From Oscheius dolichura (Eukaryota; Nematoda; Chromadorea; Rhabditida; Rhabditidae), in assembly GCA_932521035.1 (NCBI GenBank), contig OW051497.1, positions 5,394,001 to 5,458,000 of the forward strand: a DNA stretch of 64,000 nt, in the 5' to 3' direction. Both the position numbers and the translations under genes were made by a program. Below are positions 1 through 11,214 of this stretch, one piece after another. Position 1 is the first letter of the stretch, and every line of letters begins with the position of its first letter. The notes beneath the pieces were generated by a model. The model had not been told where the DNA came from. It saw nothing but the letters and a program-made list of their open reading frames with translations, and ran no database searches.

Positions 1-2155
1 AACGAAGGTGCTCTAATTCCGTGGGCGGAGAATCAACATACTTTTAGGGAAGTGACACACCGTCTGGAGCATATATGACACGACACACATGTGATATGCG
101 CATTTCCTTCATCAGCGAGCGATTCAACTATATCCTGAAGAGCGAATTGAAAAGCTTGGTCGGAGCAAGTTTCTATGATCTGGTACATCCAGCAGATTGT
201 GAAATTGTAGCCAAGGTGAACACTAACTGATCCGTCAAAACAGCAGACGTTCAGGCTATGAAGGAGCTGTTTACTAAGGGACATGTTCGAACACCCTACT
301 ACCGGCTAGTAGCGGCCAACGGCAACATGGCCTGGGTGATGACAGAGGCTAACACGGCCTGCCACACATGCAAGGGACAGAGGGGGCAATACGTCGTCTG
401 CATACACTATGTACTTGGAGTCCAGGAACCTTGCGAACCATTGGTCATCTGCACAGATAGTTGCCCAGCCGGACTTCCTGTCCAAGTCAAGAAGGAGGTT
501 GACGACATCCGAGGTAGGCACTTCCTGGCCGCATCTTCTTTAGTTAGCTCCTTTCTAACATCTTTCACCCCCTACTGATTCCATTACGATAACTTTCCGC
601 GGCATGTGTAGCAAACGGGGCCAGAAGCCCAGAAGTGCAAAAGCCTAGTCACATGGGGGAATGAGCAAGCGGCGGGGTCCGCTGGAAACAAGCCAATTTA
701 TGAGGGACTTGGATGTTTGCAAAGAGAAAAGTTGCAGATTATGTGGGACGACAGCCCGAGCTCATAGAAGCAGACAACTTTGTTCCTCTATTCGCTGACA
801 GTGACTTCTGTATGACGGAAACACTTCGACCTCGCGAAAACGGAGAACCACCAGGTTTGGCCGCTTCTTTGCTACATTGAGCTAAATATCCACTCTTGGG
901 TTCTTATTTCAGAAGGAGTTGACGCAGAATTTTGGGCAAGTGTTTGGCCAGCCCTGGGGTACAAGATTCCTGAACTAAAGCGTGCTAAAGAGACCGAAGA
1001 GAATAGGCTATTTGAATACGACGACACCGAGGTTTATGGCACATCCTTTTGACATAAAAACCCTTCACTTTTGTTAGAAAAAGACTGGCTGCCAGTTTAC
1101 CTTTGTTGTTTCTGCGTGTTCAATGCCTTCCGTCTTCCGTCTTAATCTTTCCTTCTGCTTCCTTTCGCACATTAGCGCGCGGATTTCCTTTGTCCCCCAT
1201 CAAAAGATCTTCCGAACTTGAAATTTCAGCGAGCCGTCCGGATAGCTACGATGAAGTTCTCGAATGGCTTTTCCGCGACAAGCCGGCTTCTCCGCGCCCG
1301 TGCCAAAGAGAACCTCGTCAGTCTTCCGACCCCACTCTGGCCTCTGCTCAAATACTGGCCCAATCCGAAGGTGCCCCCGAGTACAGAAACTCTTACTCCT
1401 ACGGGGCCCCAGTCGCTGGAAAAGGCCAAGGAGTATATAGCCAACGTCCTAGCCCCGTCGACTGTGGGGCTGAAGAGTATCCTCGTGCCCGTGGACAAGA
1501 AAGCTACGTGCCCTATAATGGATGTGGATCACTGTCATGTGGGTCAACAACCGTTACTCCACCAAACCTTTCCGCCGTTTGCTCACCCGGTAATTCTAGT
1601 TAGATATCTATAATAATCCCGGAATGCAGACCCTAACGCTATGTCCAACGCTGACCAGAGAGCCCCCCAAGCCTTGTACTCCACTATGCTTGCTGCCAAT
1701 CCTCAGGATGGACCAATCGCCAGCGAGTATACCCCGATTGTAGAGGATCTACAGTGGGAAGAACCTGATCTCACTGGTTTGGCTCCGTTCATCCCAGACG
1801 ACGATGTTGTAAGTTCCTCGGGAGATCGCGTTCAAATCCATCCATTTTTAGATTGATTTCGGTGCTGAAGCATTGCCCAAAGATCTCGAGATGCTGTTTA
1901 GTGACTTGCCTGAGTGGACCCCGGCTGAGCCATTGGTACCCCGAGGAAACCCCGCTGCCATCCGCGTCAAATACGAGCCTGCCGTCCTCAATACGTACGA
2001 ACCTTACCAGACCCAGGACAATTCAAGTATGTACTCGCACTGGGCACTTTGTAAACATATTAATTCCAGGTAACATGTATGAGAATCAGCAGCCCGCTCA
2101 GGGTCAGTACTGGCAGCAACAAAACTGGGCATCTTCTGATAACTACTCATATTAA
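1..2155 (+). CDS. hif-1: HIF-alpha (hypoxia-inducible factor), 3' part, 5' end outside window
   Basis: bHLH-PAS transcription factor that is destroyed in oxygen and activates hypoxia genes with ARNT when oxygen is low. Exons seen: 49-198 and 244-513 (PAS-B, with [11 protein letters not shown] and later VVCIHYVLG), then about 612-646, 701-851 and 914-1031, then 1230-1589, 1630-1808, 1852-2026 and 2070-2155 (stop TAA). Exon 1630-1808 encodes [13 protein letters not shown], the LxxLAP prolyl-hydroxylation degron recognised by EGL-9/PHD and VHL. The tail is Gln/Tyr-rich and ends NYSY. I see only one degron and no C-terminal transactivation domain carrying the FIH-target asparagine. The bHLH and PAS-A lie upstream of base 1. 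The junction between the exons near 1031 and 1230 is unresolved. Confidence 0.92.
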
Positions 2156-2513
2156 CCGCCTACCTTTCTTTTCTCTCCCTCAAAAACAAATGTGCTGGTT
2201 AGCAGAGATTATCATTTTTTTTCTCCTCCAACAATGCATCTGCATTTCTCTAATAATTAACATAGCTAGTCTCCGTATATTGTCGCCGTTTTATATTATC
2301 GTTGTTTTTATCTGACATCTGACAGATCCTGTTCCGGTTGTTTTAAGCAGTTTTTGTGGTTAACCTCAAAACAGGTAGCACTTAGTAGTAAGCCGAACGG
2401 TTCGAATACCTGTTCGCGGTCGTCAGAGAGATATGATAGGTGTTCCATCTATTGACAATGCGTGTACAAAAGCACTATCTAGCTAAATTGAAGGTGTTGT
2501 GTTCTGTGTGTAA

Positions 2514-2519
2514 AATAAA
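2514..2519 (+). terminator. Poly(A) signal AATAAA, HIF gene
   Basis: AATAAA 359 nt after the HIF stop codon, the first clear signal downstream. Confidence 0.5.
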
Positions 2520-4591
2520 TGTTTAGTTTCGTTTGACCGTTCCTGACGAAGGGAAATATTTGCAGAGCCCAGCGGGTAGGTAATTAAACAAGTTGTAACC
2601 TTGGAACGGCATTGTTACCCCCGGGTCGCCAGTTGTGCAACAATGTCTCCTTACACCCAGGAGCGGGCATGCTCCTTTCCAAGTTATTTTCTTTGAACTT
2701 ATTCTTCATGACACTTCATTCTTCATAAAAATCAGACGTATGATTTATTTATATATATTGTACTGTACGAGAATTATTCATTCCCACCGTCCAATTTTAC
2801 TCCTTCGAGGTCACTCCATGTCATTTAATCCAAGAGACTCTTCTCACCGGTCTCGCAATAACCAAAAAAGTTCGCAAAGAAGCATGGGATTTTCTCAGTC
2901 GACGCTTTTTATCTGACCCTTACCGCAGTCACCAATTATCCAGCGAAACTGGCACTGAGCTATAGGAGTCGGATGTTGTCAACAGGTTTAACCTAAATTA
3001 TCTAGGTATGGGTAGCCATAAACTAGTTTGGGCTCTTTTTAAGCACCTACAAAGGGCAAAGAAGACGTATCATCTTGCGCCGAAGGTCGCAGGGACAGAA
3101 TGTACATGTAGTCAAGTTTTGTAGAGGATAATTGTATCCACACAAACTGGAATCCCCCGGCTGTCGGCTGACCGTTATTACCTCACCGCCGGACATCCGC
3201 AAAACTCGCTTTACTGTTCTCTATCCCTTCGCTACAGTGTTATCCCCTGTTAGGCCAGAATTACTGCATAATCAGTCGTCACAGTCACACCGCCCAATAT
3301 TGAGACTCATGTCTCCCCCATGGCCATTTTTTGTGGGAGCATGTCACCTTGCCTCGCGTTTTAACCACCCTTAGACCGGGCCGCATCTTCTATGGAATAA
3401 GAGACTGCGGAGCCTCTCTATTAGGGTGGCGGCGTGCCCTTCCGGTGTTCGCGGCCCTGAATAGGAGTCTAATACGACACCATTACTCCCTCTTCCCATA
3501 ACAATACGAAGGACAGTCGCCTGAGGTTACCGCACTTCCTCACCTCATTCTGTTCCTTGTTTGCAAGTAGATTACAATGTCACTTTCCGATTCCCTCCTA
3601 GCTCTTCGCTAAGTCTCCCACGTATAAACTAGTACTCATAAACGGTAATACCCAAGCCCCGAGATTCATATGCTCCAAACTTGTCATAGATGCCGGTGCT
3701 CGCAGTCAGCAGGCGTGTCTAATCTTCTTCCACTTGTGGCAAATCCTTTCACGCGCTGTCCATTTGCCAAGTCCGGTATCCACTTTGTAGTTATCGCTGC
3801 TTATGAAATAACCTCCAAACTTTAACCAGGATATTCCCGTTATGTCGGAACTGCCGCAGAGGAGCCCGTTAACAAGGCCGTTGATCCATTTGAAGAGCAC
3901 AATGTCAGAATGTCCTCGTCCGTCCAAGCACACTTGACGTTATTTGGACCTCGTTGTGCATCGCCTAATTCGGTCCACATTATTCATTGACGGCACTCTG
4001 TCCAGATTTTAAACATTAGTCTGTATTTCGATTACCCTTGGCTGCACCTCCTCAAATGTGTCTAGTCCAGGACGTTCCGTCGAAAAGTGAAGAGAGGGCG
4101 GCCGATTCGAAAACAGCAGTCATTTGCGTGCGTCTTCTTGCTTTGTACTATGTCATCGGATGACATAAAAGGAGATTTGTTAGTGTTTATAGCCGTTTTT
4201 GGTATGCCATACGACCTCATTTAGAGGACGCTGGGTGGCCCTAATTAGCATCGAATTGCGAGCTGCTATTCAATTACAACACAACTTTCTTACACATTCA
4301 GACAACTTAATTCTTTTTGTCTCTTCAATTTGCCCTTCCCTTCCCATCCCAAAGCGAAACTTCCTACAAGCTCAAAATTTCAAGGATACGGTTTCCCCAG
4401 GTTTAAGCTCCGCCTCTTCGAAGATTATGCCACTGTTGGAAGTAGGCTGGTTTTTACGAGATCCATCTGTTCGTGATGCCTTTTTGTGAATTCTGAAACA
4501 GTCGTTAGGACTTCCTAATCGAGACTCTTCAAATGGGCCAGATGCTGTTTCATTGCCACCCCGAATCTTTCACTCCCTTTCAATTGTTGCT
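2520..4591. other. Intergenic, no convincing gene
   Basis: Several short open frames on both strands show no family motif and no consistent exon chain. The minus frame 3706-3933 (75 codons, rich in Trp, Gly and Lys) is the most protein-like, but it has no splice partners or start context that I can support. Confidence 0.5.
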
Positions 4592-4604
4592 ACCATATTT
4601 TTAG
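4592..4604 (+). promoter_or_regulatory. Probable trans-splice acceptor of the Ly6 gene
   Basis: A pyrimidine-rich ATATTTTTAG ends one base before the ATG at 4606, as expected for a nematode spliced-leader acceptor. Confidence 0.5.
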
Positions 4605-4605
4605 A

Positions 4606-5165
4606 ATGTCTCCACTCTCAATATTGTGGATCTTACTTCTGATGTTGCCAATTTCCCAAGCAATAGAATGCTATACTGGTAGCCAACAGACGGTAAAACC
4701 TCAATCAGAAACCCATTAGCCCATTTCAGAAGATGACTTGTCCGTCAATAAGCTGTGTGAAACAAATATTTGGAATGGATACGGTAGGTCGTTCCTTATC
4801 CGAATCTCAGCAGAAACGCGATTTTGGCGATTGCTGTCAAATTTGAATGCAAATCCTCTTTTACGGCCATGTCTTGAATAGACACTTGGCTCCCCGCGGA
4901 GTGCTACTACAAAACAAAGTTTCTTCTTTCCCATCTAAGAGTCTGAGACATCACGAATCAATACGCTTTTCAGGTGAGGTACTGCGACGGGACGGGGGGC
5001 AAGTCGGTCTGCCAAGCCTACAAAATCCAAGACTCCTGTGACACTGTTCCCAACGTCGGCTATATCTGTTGCTGTTCTTCAGACTATTGTAACCCAGCGG
5101 CCACTCCTTCTTATACAGCATTAATTTATACTCTATATACCTTTTTGCTCTATAGGATACTGTAA
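4606..5165 (+). CDS. Ly6/uPAR three-finger GPI-anchored surface protein
   Basis: Three exons (4606-4692, 4730-4783, 4974-5165), 110 residues. A signal peptide (ILWILLLMLPISQA) is followed by a mature domain with ten cysteines ending in CCCSSDYCN, the Ly6/uPAR CCxxDxCN signature. A hydrophobic C-terminus (LIYTLYTFLLYRIL) fits a GPI-attachment signal. Ly6 proteins are small extracellular modulators tethered to the membrane; partner and tissue cannot be inferred. Its 3' end converges on the GGT gene, with opposing poly(A) signals about 30 bp apart. The 190-nt second intron is long for this locus, so a further small exon cannot be excluded. Confidence 0.8.
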
Positions 5166-5301
5166 CGTGCCGCCTTGCTTACCCTTCCAGGTTACAGCGT
5201 TTAAGTCACAGCTTTATGTCCCAGTCCCAGTCGAAACCTCCTCGGTGACCATGTCATCTTTCATGTATTCCTTCTGCTCAATTCGAAATGTTTATGGAGC
5301 A

Positions 5302-5307
5302 AATAAA
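5302..5307 (+). terminator. Poly(A) signal AATAAA, Ly6 gene
   Basis: Lies 137 nt after the Ly6 stop, and faces the opposite-strand signal at 5333-5338. Confidence 0.55.
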
Positions 5308-5332
5308 TACTCGGGTTTATAAATAGATATAT

Positions 5333-5338
5333 TTTATT
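5333..5338 (-). terminator. Poly(A) signal (TTTATT on +), GGT gene
   Basis: AATAAA on the minus strand, about 70 nt after the GGT stop. Confidence 0.55.
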
Positions 5339-5406
5339 TATATAGAACTGTGTGCCTATTTGATACAAACAGGATGAAACCGGGGACTGTTTGTCAAATG
5401 ATATGC

Positions 5407-7609
5407 TCAATAACCCGAGGGTACTTGCTTCGTTTTTCTTCGGAAATCTCCACTGGCGTGGATCCCCTTTTCATTGATATCGATTCCTTGTACAATTCCT
5501 TCGAATCCAGTCGTGTTCCTGAACTTGTGACCGAACTTCCATTCCAGAACGGATTTCAGTTCCTTAATCGATCATGTCCCGCTCGACAGGTGCAATTACC
5601 TTTGGGAAATAGTCATCAATCTGGGTTATATCCGGGGTAAACTGATTGTGGAGCATGGGAGAGTCGATACCCTGCTTTATGGATTCTCCAAAGAACAGAG
5701 GACGGACGATGGCTTTGGCCATGGCTGAGATTATTTTAGACCCGCCGGAACCTCCAATGACCATTCTTGCCTGAAGCAACCTCTACTGTAACACTATTGG
5801 GCCCTACTTCTTTAGTTCCCTTGTGGTAGATAACCAGGGGGCTCATGGAACTCATAGGGCGCTTTCCAGGTTTAATGAAGTTAGACTCTGAAGGAGCAAA
5901 GCCAAAGCCATTGGCCTGTCCAGGAGTGGAGAAGTCGTCCATTTCATCATTCCACAGGATTCCGTATGCGTCGGATTCGACAGCTGCGCCAAACCTGCAT
6001 GCCACCTTTAGACGGCGTCCCTCATCTCTTTACCATCTATTAATTGTAGTCGTAGCCGAGACTCCGTTCCCTTGCTCGTCTAGAGCGGTGAACTGCGAGG
6101 TGCCATGGTCTTCGGGATGAGACTGATCTATTCCTCCGTAGTAGACAGTAGGCTGGGAGACATCCTTCATCCTGTTGACGACCCAGTTTGTGTAATCTGG
6201 TGAGGTTAAATTTTCTGCAATAGAAAGAGCATTTTCCACAAACAGGTGGTCTCCAAGAAGTGTTCTAAAAACTCGGTGTAATGATGACATAAACAAGGGC
6301 ACCTCTGGGCATAGCCGAATTTCATCGCCTCAAGGAAGTGATGAGTCACTTTGGGATCAGAATTAATGTCAGCATTGTGTCCTTCGGGGTACATTTCTGA
6401 ATCGAGCAGTTTCACATTTCCCTAGAAACTTACTGCTCATAACGCTCACAATGAGTTGTGTCACAGCGAAGGAGGAAGGTGGGGGACCTCCACACATGAC
6501 AAGATCCCCGCGGAAGTGATCGTTGATAAGGACCCCTTCGTCCACCCTCACTTTGTAGTTAGCAAAGTCTTCCTTGGTCATTATTCCTCCTAAAACATAA
6601 ATTCTATTGCTGTTTACCCAGTGGTCACCTCCTTCCTTAAACTCCTTAGCCATCACTTCGGCCATCTCCCCTCTATAGAACAATTCCTCGGGATCATCAC
6701 TGTTTGCTATTTTTTCCAGGGTGTCGGCCAACTTCAGTCTAGGAATTAGTTCGCCTTCCTTGTAAGTGGCGTTGGTTGCGGGGTTGATCCACGCCCTAAA
6801 GTTCTCCTGTTAACAGAACACAACACTGTTTACTTGACACTAGGAAAGAGTCTGAAATGCCTCTCCTTAACTTTCATGACGTCATCCAGGTATCGAGAAA
6901 CAGGTACTCCATCGCGGCAGAGCTTGATAGATGGTTCCACTAGGGACTTCCAAGTGACTTTGCCCGATCCGTATTTCGTGAAAATGTGCCAATACCCAGC
7001 TAATTCTCCAGGAACCGCGGCTGCTTTAAACCCTGCAGTATCGCTGCTTATTTTCCAAGCTGTTGATCTGTTTACCGTATTTTGAGCCATCATTGTCTCC
7101 TTTAAACATGTCCTGATAAGCAGCAGCTGGTGCAGATTCCCTGGCATCTATCACATGACATTTTCCTTCGGTTCTAAACAAGAAAACATAAACAGTGATT
7201 TAGTGTAACACGATCTCTACCTGTTGTAGATCGTCATTAGGAAGCCGCCCCCGAGTCCACTTGATTGCGGATTAGTAATACCCAGGCAGAACATGACGGC
7301 GATTGAAGAGTCTATGGCATTTCCACCTCTTTTTAGGACCTCCCTGGAAAGTGTCTCATTGTGATCTATGCACCAAGGCGAGTGTAAAAGACGCCGAAAT
7401 ATTTACCCGCCGATCTCAGAGCAAATTCCATGGTCAGTAGTGACCGCCGCCTTTGAGAAACTCCTTTCTACACTTGGCGACGGTTTCGGCCATTCAAATG
7501 GTTCCTCCTTGAGAGACGGCTAAATGTCAAATATGGAAAATAGTTGAGAGGAACTCACAACAGCCGCAGTACCCGAAAACAGTAAAAGAAGTGAGATCAA
7601 AAGAAGCAT
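5407..7609 (-). CDS. ggt: Gamma-glutamyltransferase (glutathione hydrolase), membrane-anchored
   Basis: Cleaves or transfers the gamma-glutamyl group of extracellular glutathione; an Ntn-hydrolase at the cell surface. Eleven exons: 7609-7559, 7519-7407, 7343-7221, 7173-7076, 7032-6839, 6806-6434, 6396-6303, 6264-6034, 5994-5808, 5770-5600, 5562-5407; total 596 residues, close to human GGT1 (569). Visible family motifs are SGLGGGFLMTIYN with VIDARESAP (substrate-binding core), AAVPGELAGY, EDHGTSQFT (the Thr is the self-processing nucleophile), NDEMDDFSTP, the glycine pair in MVIGGSGGSKI, and MLHNQ. The N-terminal Leu-rich stretch MLLLISLLLLFSG is a signal anchor. All catalytic landmarks look intact. 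I chose the Met inside the first exon because a polypyrimidine acceptor begins that exon 34 nt upstream. Confidence 0.95.
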
Positions 7610-7643
7610 GACAATGACCGCCGAGCCTACTGTAAAAAGGAAT

Positions 7644-7656
7644 CTGAAAAAAAACG
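7644..7656 (-). promoter_or_regulatory. Probable trans-splice acceptor of the GGT gene
   Basis: Minus-strand TTTTTTTTCAG immediately before the first coding exon. No donor lies between it and the in-frame ATG at 7748-7750, which supports an outron or 5' UTR intron here. Confidence 0.45.
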
Positions 7657-7853
7657 AAGGATTAATATTTTTTTGGTAAATAGGTGTTAATTGGAGAAAA
7701 AGATAGGTAGGGGTCAGCCGGGAGCGGGTCAAGCGATAAGATGCTTTTCATCGGGGTTTTCTCGCGCCGGGGCGGGGTCGACAACCGGCCGACTCTAAAA
7801 CTGCGCTCACAAATAAAAATCTGCACAAAGAGCTTCAATGTCTCAATGGACCT

Positions 7854-9010
7854 TTAACCTGTCGCTGGAGCAAATATAGGTTCTGGAGACTGTTCTCTGT
7901 CTTTTGAGATCAAAAACGAACAGATCACCTCCGTCCTCGTTGAAGCCACAAACAAGCGTCTGAGACCTCCGTACAAGGCATTCTGCTTTTTGGACGAACT
8001 ACTGTTCCCTACTAATGCGGGCTTATGAGTCATCTCGCCGCTGGGAAGTACATCCGGTTTAAAGCTATAAATCAACGCAGCGGAACAGTGAATAACCACT
8101 CGATTACAGGGCCTATATTAAAACGTTACGGTTTTAAGAACACTGAGGACGTGGCTACCCGAGACCATCACGTCCAAGTTTAACATTTAATGTTTTAGAC
8201 AGGCAAAACGAGAATTTCAAAAAGAGACACATTCGGCTGGACGATATGGTTACACTGGCAGAAATTATCGTCGAATCTCAATATATGGCCGATGTAATCA
8301 TAGCAACTCACTGTCTGAAGCCCGTTTCATCCTCATAGATATTCCCAGCCAGCCTCCGCAAACTTCCCGTAGGTGACGACTTAGAATCGTTGTCCGAAGG
8401 CGAACCACAATATACCGGCGACTCACTTACGTAAATTTTCACCTAAAAATCTCTTGTACAACGAGTTTAGACTTTGGACAAGTTTGATGAAAAGAATCTC
8501 ACCGTTCCGGGAGTCATGTGTGTCTGGTGGCATAAGGCCTCTTGACTTGGTGACCTTGACTAGGGATTCACCAGCTGAAAGGAGCTGCATATTAATAGTC
8601 GGGGACACATGGGGTAAGAGGAGATTACGTGCCCAAAAACAGTCACGCGCTTTCTGCCTACTTTCCGCGCACAATATCAACCCCTAAAAAGTGTTGAACG
8701 TTCAATCCAAGAAAAGAAACTGTTGGAGAATTTTGGAAGTTCCGCTTCAAATCAATGTTGCAACTACCAGCGGAAAAATGTAATTAGGCTGTTCACATGG
8801 TCAAAGTGTGAACTGGCAGAGGCGTCCGATTGGACTGGTGCCAGAACGGGTTTGTCCGTGCGCGATTTCGTATTGTTAAAAAACGGAATCCTCGACAGCA
8901 CTTTGTCTAAGATATGTTTCACGCCGTCTTCATCAACCTTGATTCTTCGAAAAAACACTGCCGCTCAATCATCCGCCGTAATCCGACTCCAAAGGGGGTG
9001 CCACCGGTTA
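7854..9010 (-). CDS. Probable multi-exon gene, product not recognised
   Basis: Several minus-strand segments join in frame across typical short introns. One piece reads CNIDLKRNFQNSPT, then intron 38 nt, then a segment containing LVKVTKSRGLMPPDTHDSRN, then a 37-nt intron, then VKIYVSESPVYCGSPSDNDS with GSLRRLAGNIYEDETGF. Further open sequence lies at 8099-7854 (KPDVLPSGEMTHKPALVGN) and around 8955-8810 (VDEDGVKHILDKVLSRIPFF). I recognise no domain, and the start codon, the last junctions and the stop are uncertain. It lies between the EGF-type gene and GGT on the same strand, with gaps of a few hundred bases, so it may be the middle gene of an operon. A decaying pseudogene is an alternative. 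Confidence 0.4.
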
Positions 9011-9113
9011 TGACCCGAAAAGGCACTTAGGTGTTAACATATATCAGCGCCTCTCAAGGCCTACCTTTATATGGCAATAAAAAAAAGATACAAAATGAAC
9101 GAGGCTATGTAGA

Positions 9114-9119
9114 TTTATT
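9114..9119 (-). terminator. Poly(A) signal (TTTATT on +), EGF-type gene
   Basis: About 230 nt after the stop at 9348 on the minus strand. Confidence 0.45.
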
Positions 9120-9347
9120 TGTATGAGGATCAATGGTACACATTTGAAAAATTTGAGCAACAACATAACAGAATCTGCCTAGCGTCAAGCACCGTGGGCA
9201 AGGGGCTGTGAAATGCTTGAGAATAGCAATATAATTTCATGGATACTTTCCCGTTTTGTCACTGTGATGTTTTTGTTAATAATGTATAAAATGACACCTA
9301 TAACAGGGATGGCCCCTACCGTCCAAAGCTAATACTGATATAAAGCA

Positions 9348-11169
9348 TTACAAACTCCGTCGCGAAGTCACTTTTCTGTCGATGGTCGCCCTATTTACAT
9401 CATGAACAACTGTAGTGTGTTGCGGAGTGGCTCCGTTACCCGTTGAGGTGGCTTCGCTGCTGCTGGATGCTGGATGGTTAGTCGCCTCCTGCGGTGCCCA
9501 CGTTCTAAAATGTTTAATTATGACGAACACGATCCTTGTACAACCTTAAGGGAAGGTCTTTGGTTGCGTCTTCATAAGTAGGCAAAGGCGGAAGAATTTC
9601 ATTCCTTTGTCTACTACGTCCTTCCCTGACGACATAGGGCGGCGGCCCCTCCACTCCCATCGCCAAAAAGGGGGCGATTCTGGCTTCATGAGCTTGGGCA
9701 GGAGGTAATCCGTAAATGGCGCTAGCCCTGGCCATTTCGTCTCGTCTGCTTGACGCAAATCGAGATTGAACCTGAGAAATGGGTCTAGTTTAGCAGGAAG
9801 CGAGGAGCGTCACCTGCATTCGATGCTTCATCAACAAATACATTGAAACAACTAGGACGACTATCATGACTAGACTGAATACTGTCCCGGAAATATCCCG
9901 ACTGAACACCTCGCTATTCTGAATTTTCTTATATGAGTACAACAGAAAGGGCAACCTCTCCAAATCGTTGGAATCTAGACCCGGCGTGGGCACTTCGATT
10001 GCTGTCCACCTCACAATGATACCCTAAATAAGGCGAGGGACACGAACATCGGCCGTTCATCTCAACACCTGAACGGGTGCCATGTATGCGGTCTAAACAA
10101 TCCGTACCTCCATTCAAACAGACCATTTCACTGCACTGTTCTCCTTGGTAAAAGGGGGTACAACTACAATAGGCACGTCCATCCCCGCCTGAATATGTAG
10201 GTAAATAATTAATGGTAAGGTAGAGACTTTTCAATATTTGTCCTTGGTCACACGTTTTTTCACAGAGCTCTCCGAAAAATGGCTCAATGCAAGCGCATTG
10301 GCCGCCCATCGACAAAGAGCGATAGCCGTTGTTTCTACACGGAGGAAGTTGTCGGCAGGTCTTGTCCAAGGGAATGTTCGCCTCTGTAATTGACAGTAGC
10401 TGCGCTGCTCCAGAATGAGAATTGACTAAGTAAGAGTTACTCAAACCTGGACATCTGCATTTGACACCGCCGTTTCCCCCTCCTCCGGAAAAACTGAAAT
10501 TGAACAGGGCTGAGCCAGAGAGAAGGAAAGAGCCCTGAACAGAATAGTTTGGCCGGACTAAACATGATAATACCTCGAAGACCCTACAGTGGTCATCCTG
10601 TCCTAGAGGGGCATTTTCATCGACAGCATAATCGGAGACTGTTTGCGTCCAGTTGCTTATCCACTAAAGTTTAGGTTAACTTGCCCAATAACGTGATCAC
10701 AGATTGTTAGACATGTTTGTTCCGTTTCAGTTTGGTGAAAAGAAAAGTTTGTACCTTTGGATTGTAGGCCTCTGGGCTGCCACCACGACAACATGTGATT
10801 TTAAACTGTCGTGGTAACCAAAGGGGGCCGAGAAAGTCAACACCATGCCTGGGAAGGGGCGGATCTGGAAACCGTCTTGGTGTCAAGGATGATTTATGGG
10901 CATTAGCGAGATAATTACATTGTCCCACCCGGGTGATTTGTGGCTTTCACTTTGCCATACACCCATCTAGTTATGACCGGTCGTTACGCAATGTGCTTCC
11001 TATCACACTGCGACCGGTTCTAATTGTTGAAATATTATTTCATAGAGCAGATGCTGTCCATTAGTTTATAAACAAACAAACAAACACATCGTGGAAGTTT
11101 CCACTTACCGGGGCTAATAGGCTGCTGAGAAAGACAGATAATTGGCAGCGTGAGTAAAAATCCTAACAT
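9348..11169 (-). CDS. EGF-type type I membrane protein with PPxY cytoplasmic tail
   Basis: Nine exons: 11169-11109, 10864-10755, 10663-10574, 10534-10447, 10383-10228, 10188-10010, 9918-9814, 9771-9545, 9504-9348; 390 residues. Order: signal peptide (MLGFLLTLPIICLS), a unique ectodomain with CCRGG, a glycine-rich patch (SGGGGNGG), then Cys-rich EGF-like modules (CACIEPFFGELCE; CSCTPFYQGEQC; CSCPSPYLGYHCE), a short juxtamembrane stretch, one membrane segment (TVFSLVMIVVLVVSMYLLM) and a cytoplasmic tail of about 130 residues. The tail holds PPPY and LPTY motifs suited to WW-domain partners such as NEDD4-type ligases, and ends in a Ser/Thr-rich segment. An outside-to-inside signalling or trafficking role is inference; no named orthologue is recognised. 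The 5'-most intron (246 nt) could hide another exon. Confidence 0.8.
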
Positions 11170-11200
11170 ATTCTTCGAAAGACTTCATAGGCTCATTCGT

Positions 11201-11214
11201 CTGAAATAAAAGAT
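11201..11214 (-). promoter_or_regulatory. Probable trans-splice acceptor of the EGF-type gene
   Basis: Minus-strand CTTTTATTTCAG, 31 nt before the ATG at 11169. A short upstream ATG frame lies between them. Confidence 0.45.

Noticed and set aside
2360-2425. tRNA-like GGTTCGAA segment
   Set aside because: Flanks do not form a T-arm, anticodon arm or seven-base acceptor stem at tRNA spacing.
10228-10446. Extension of the EGF ORF upstream through LSNSYLVNSH
   Set aside because: An intron at 10384-10446 joins CRCP directly to EANIPLDKTC in phase; the extension is intronic.
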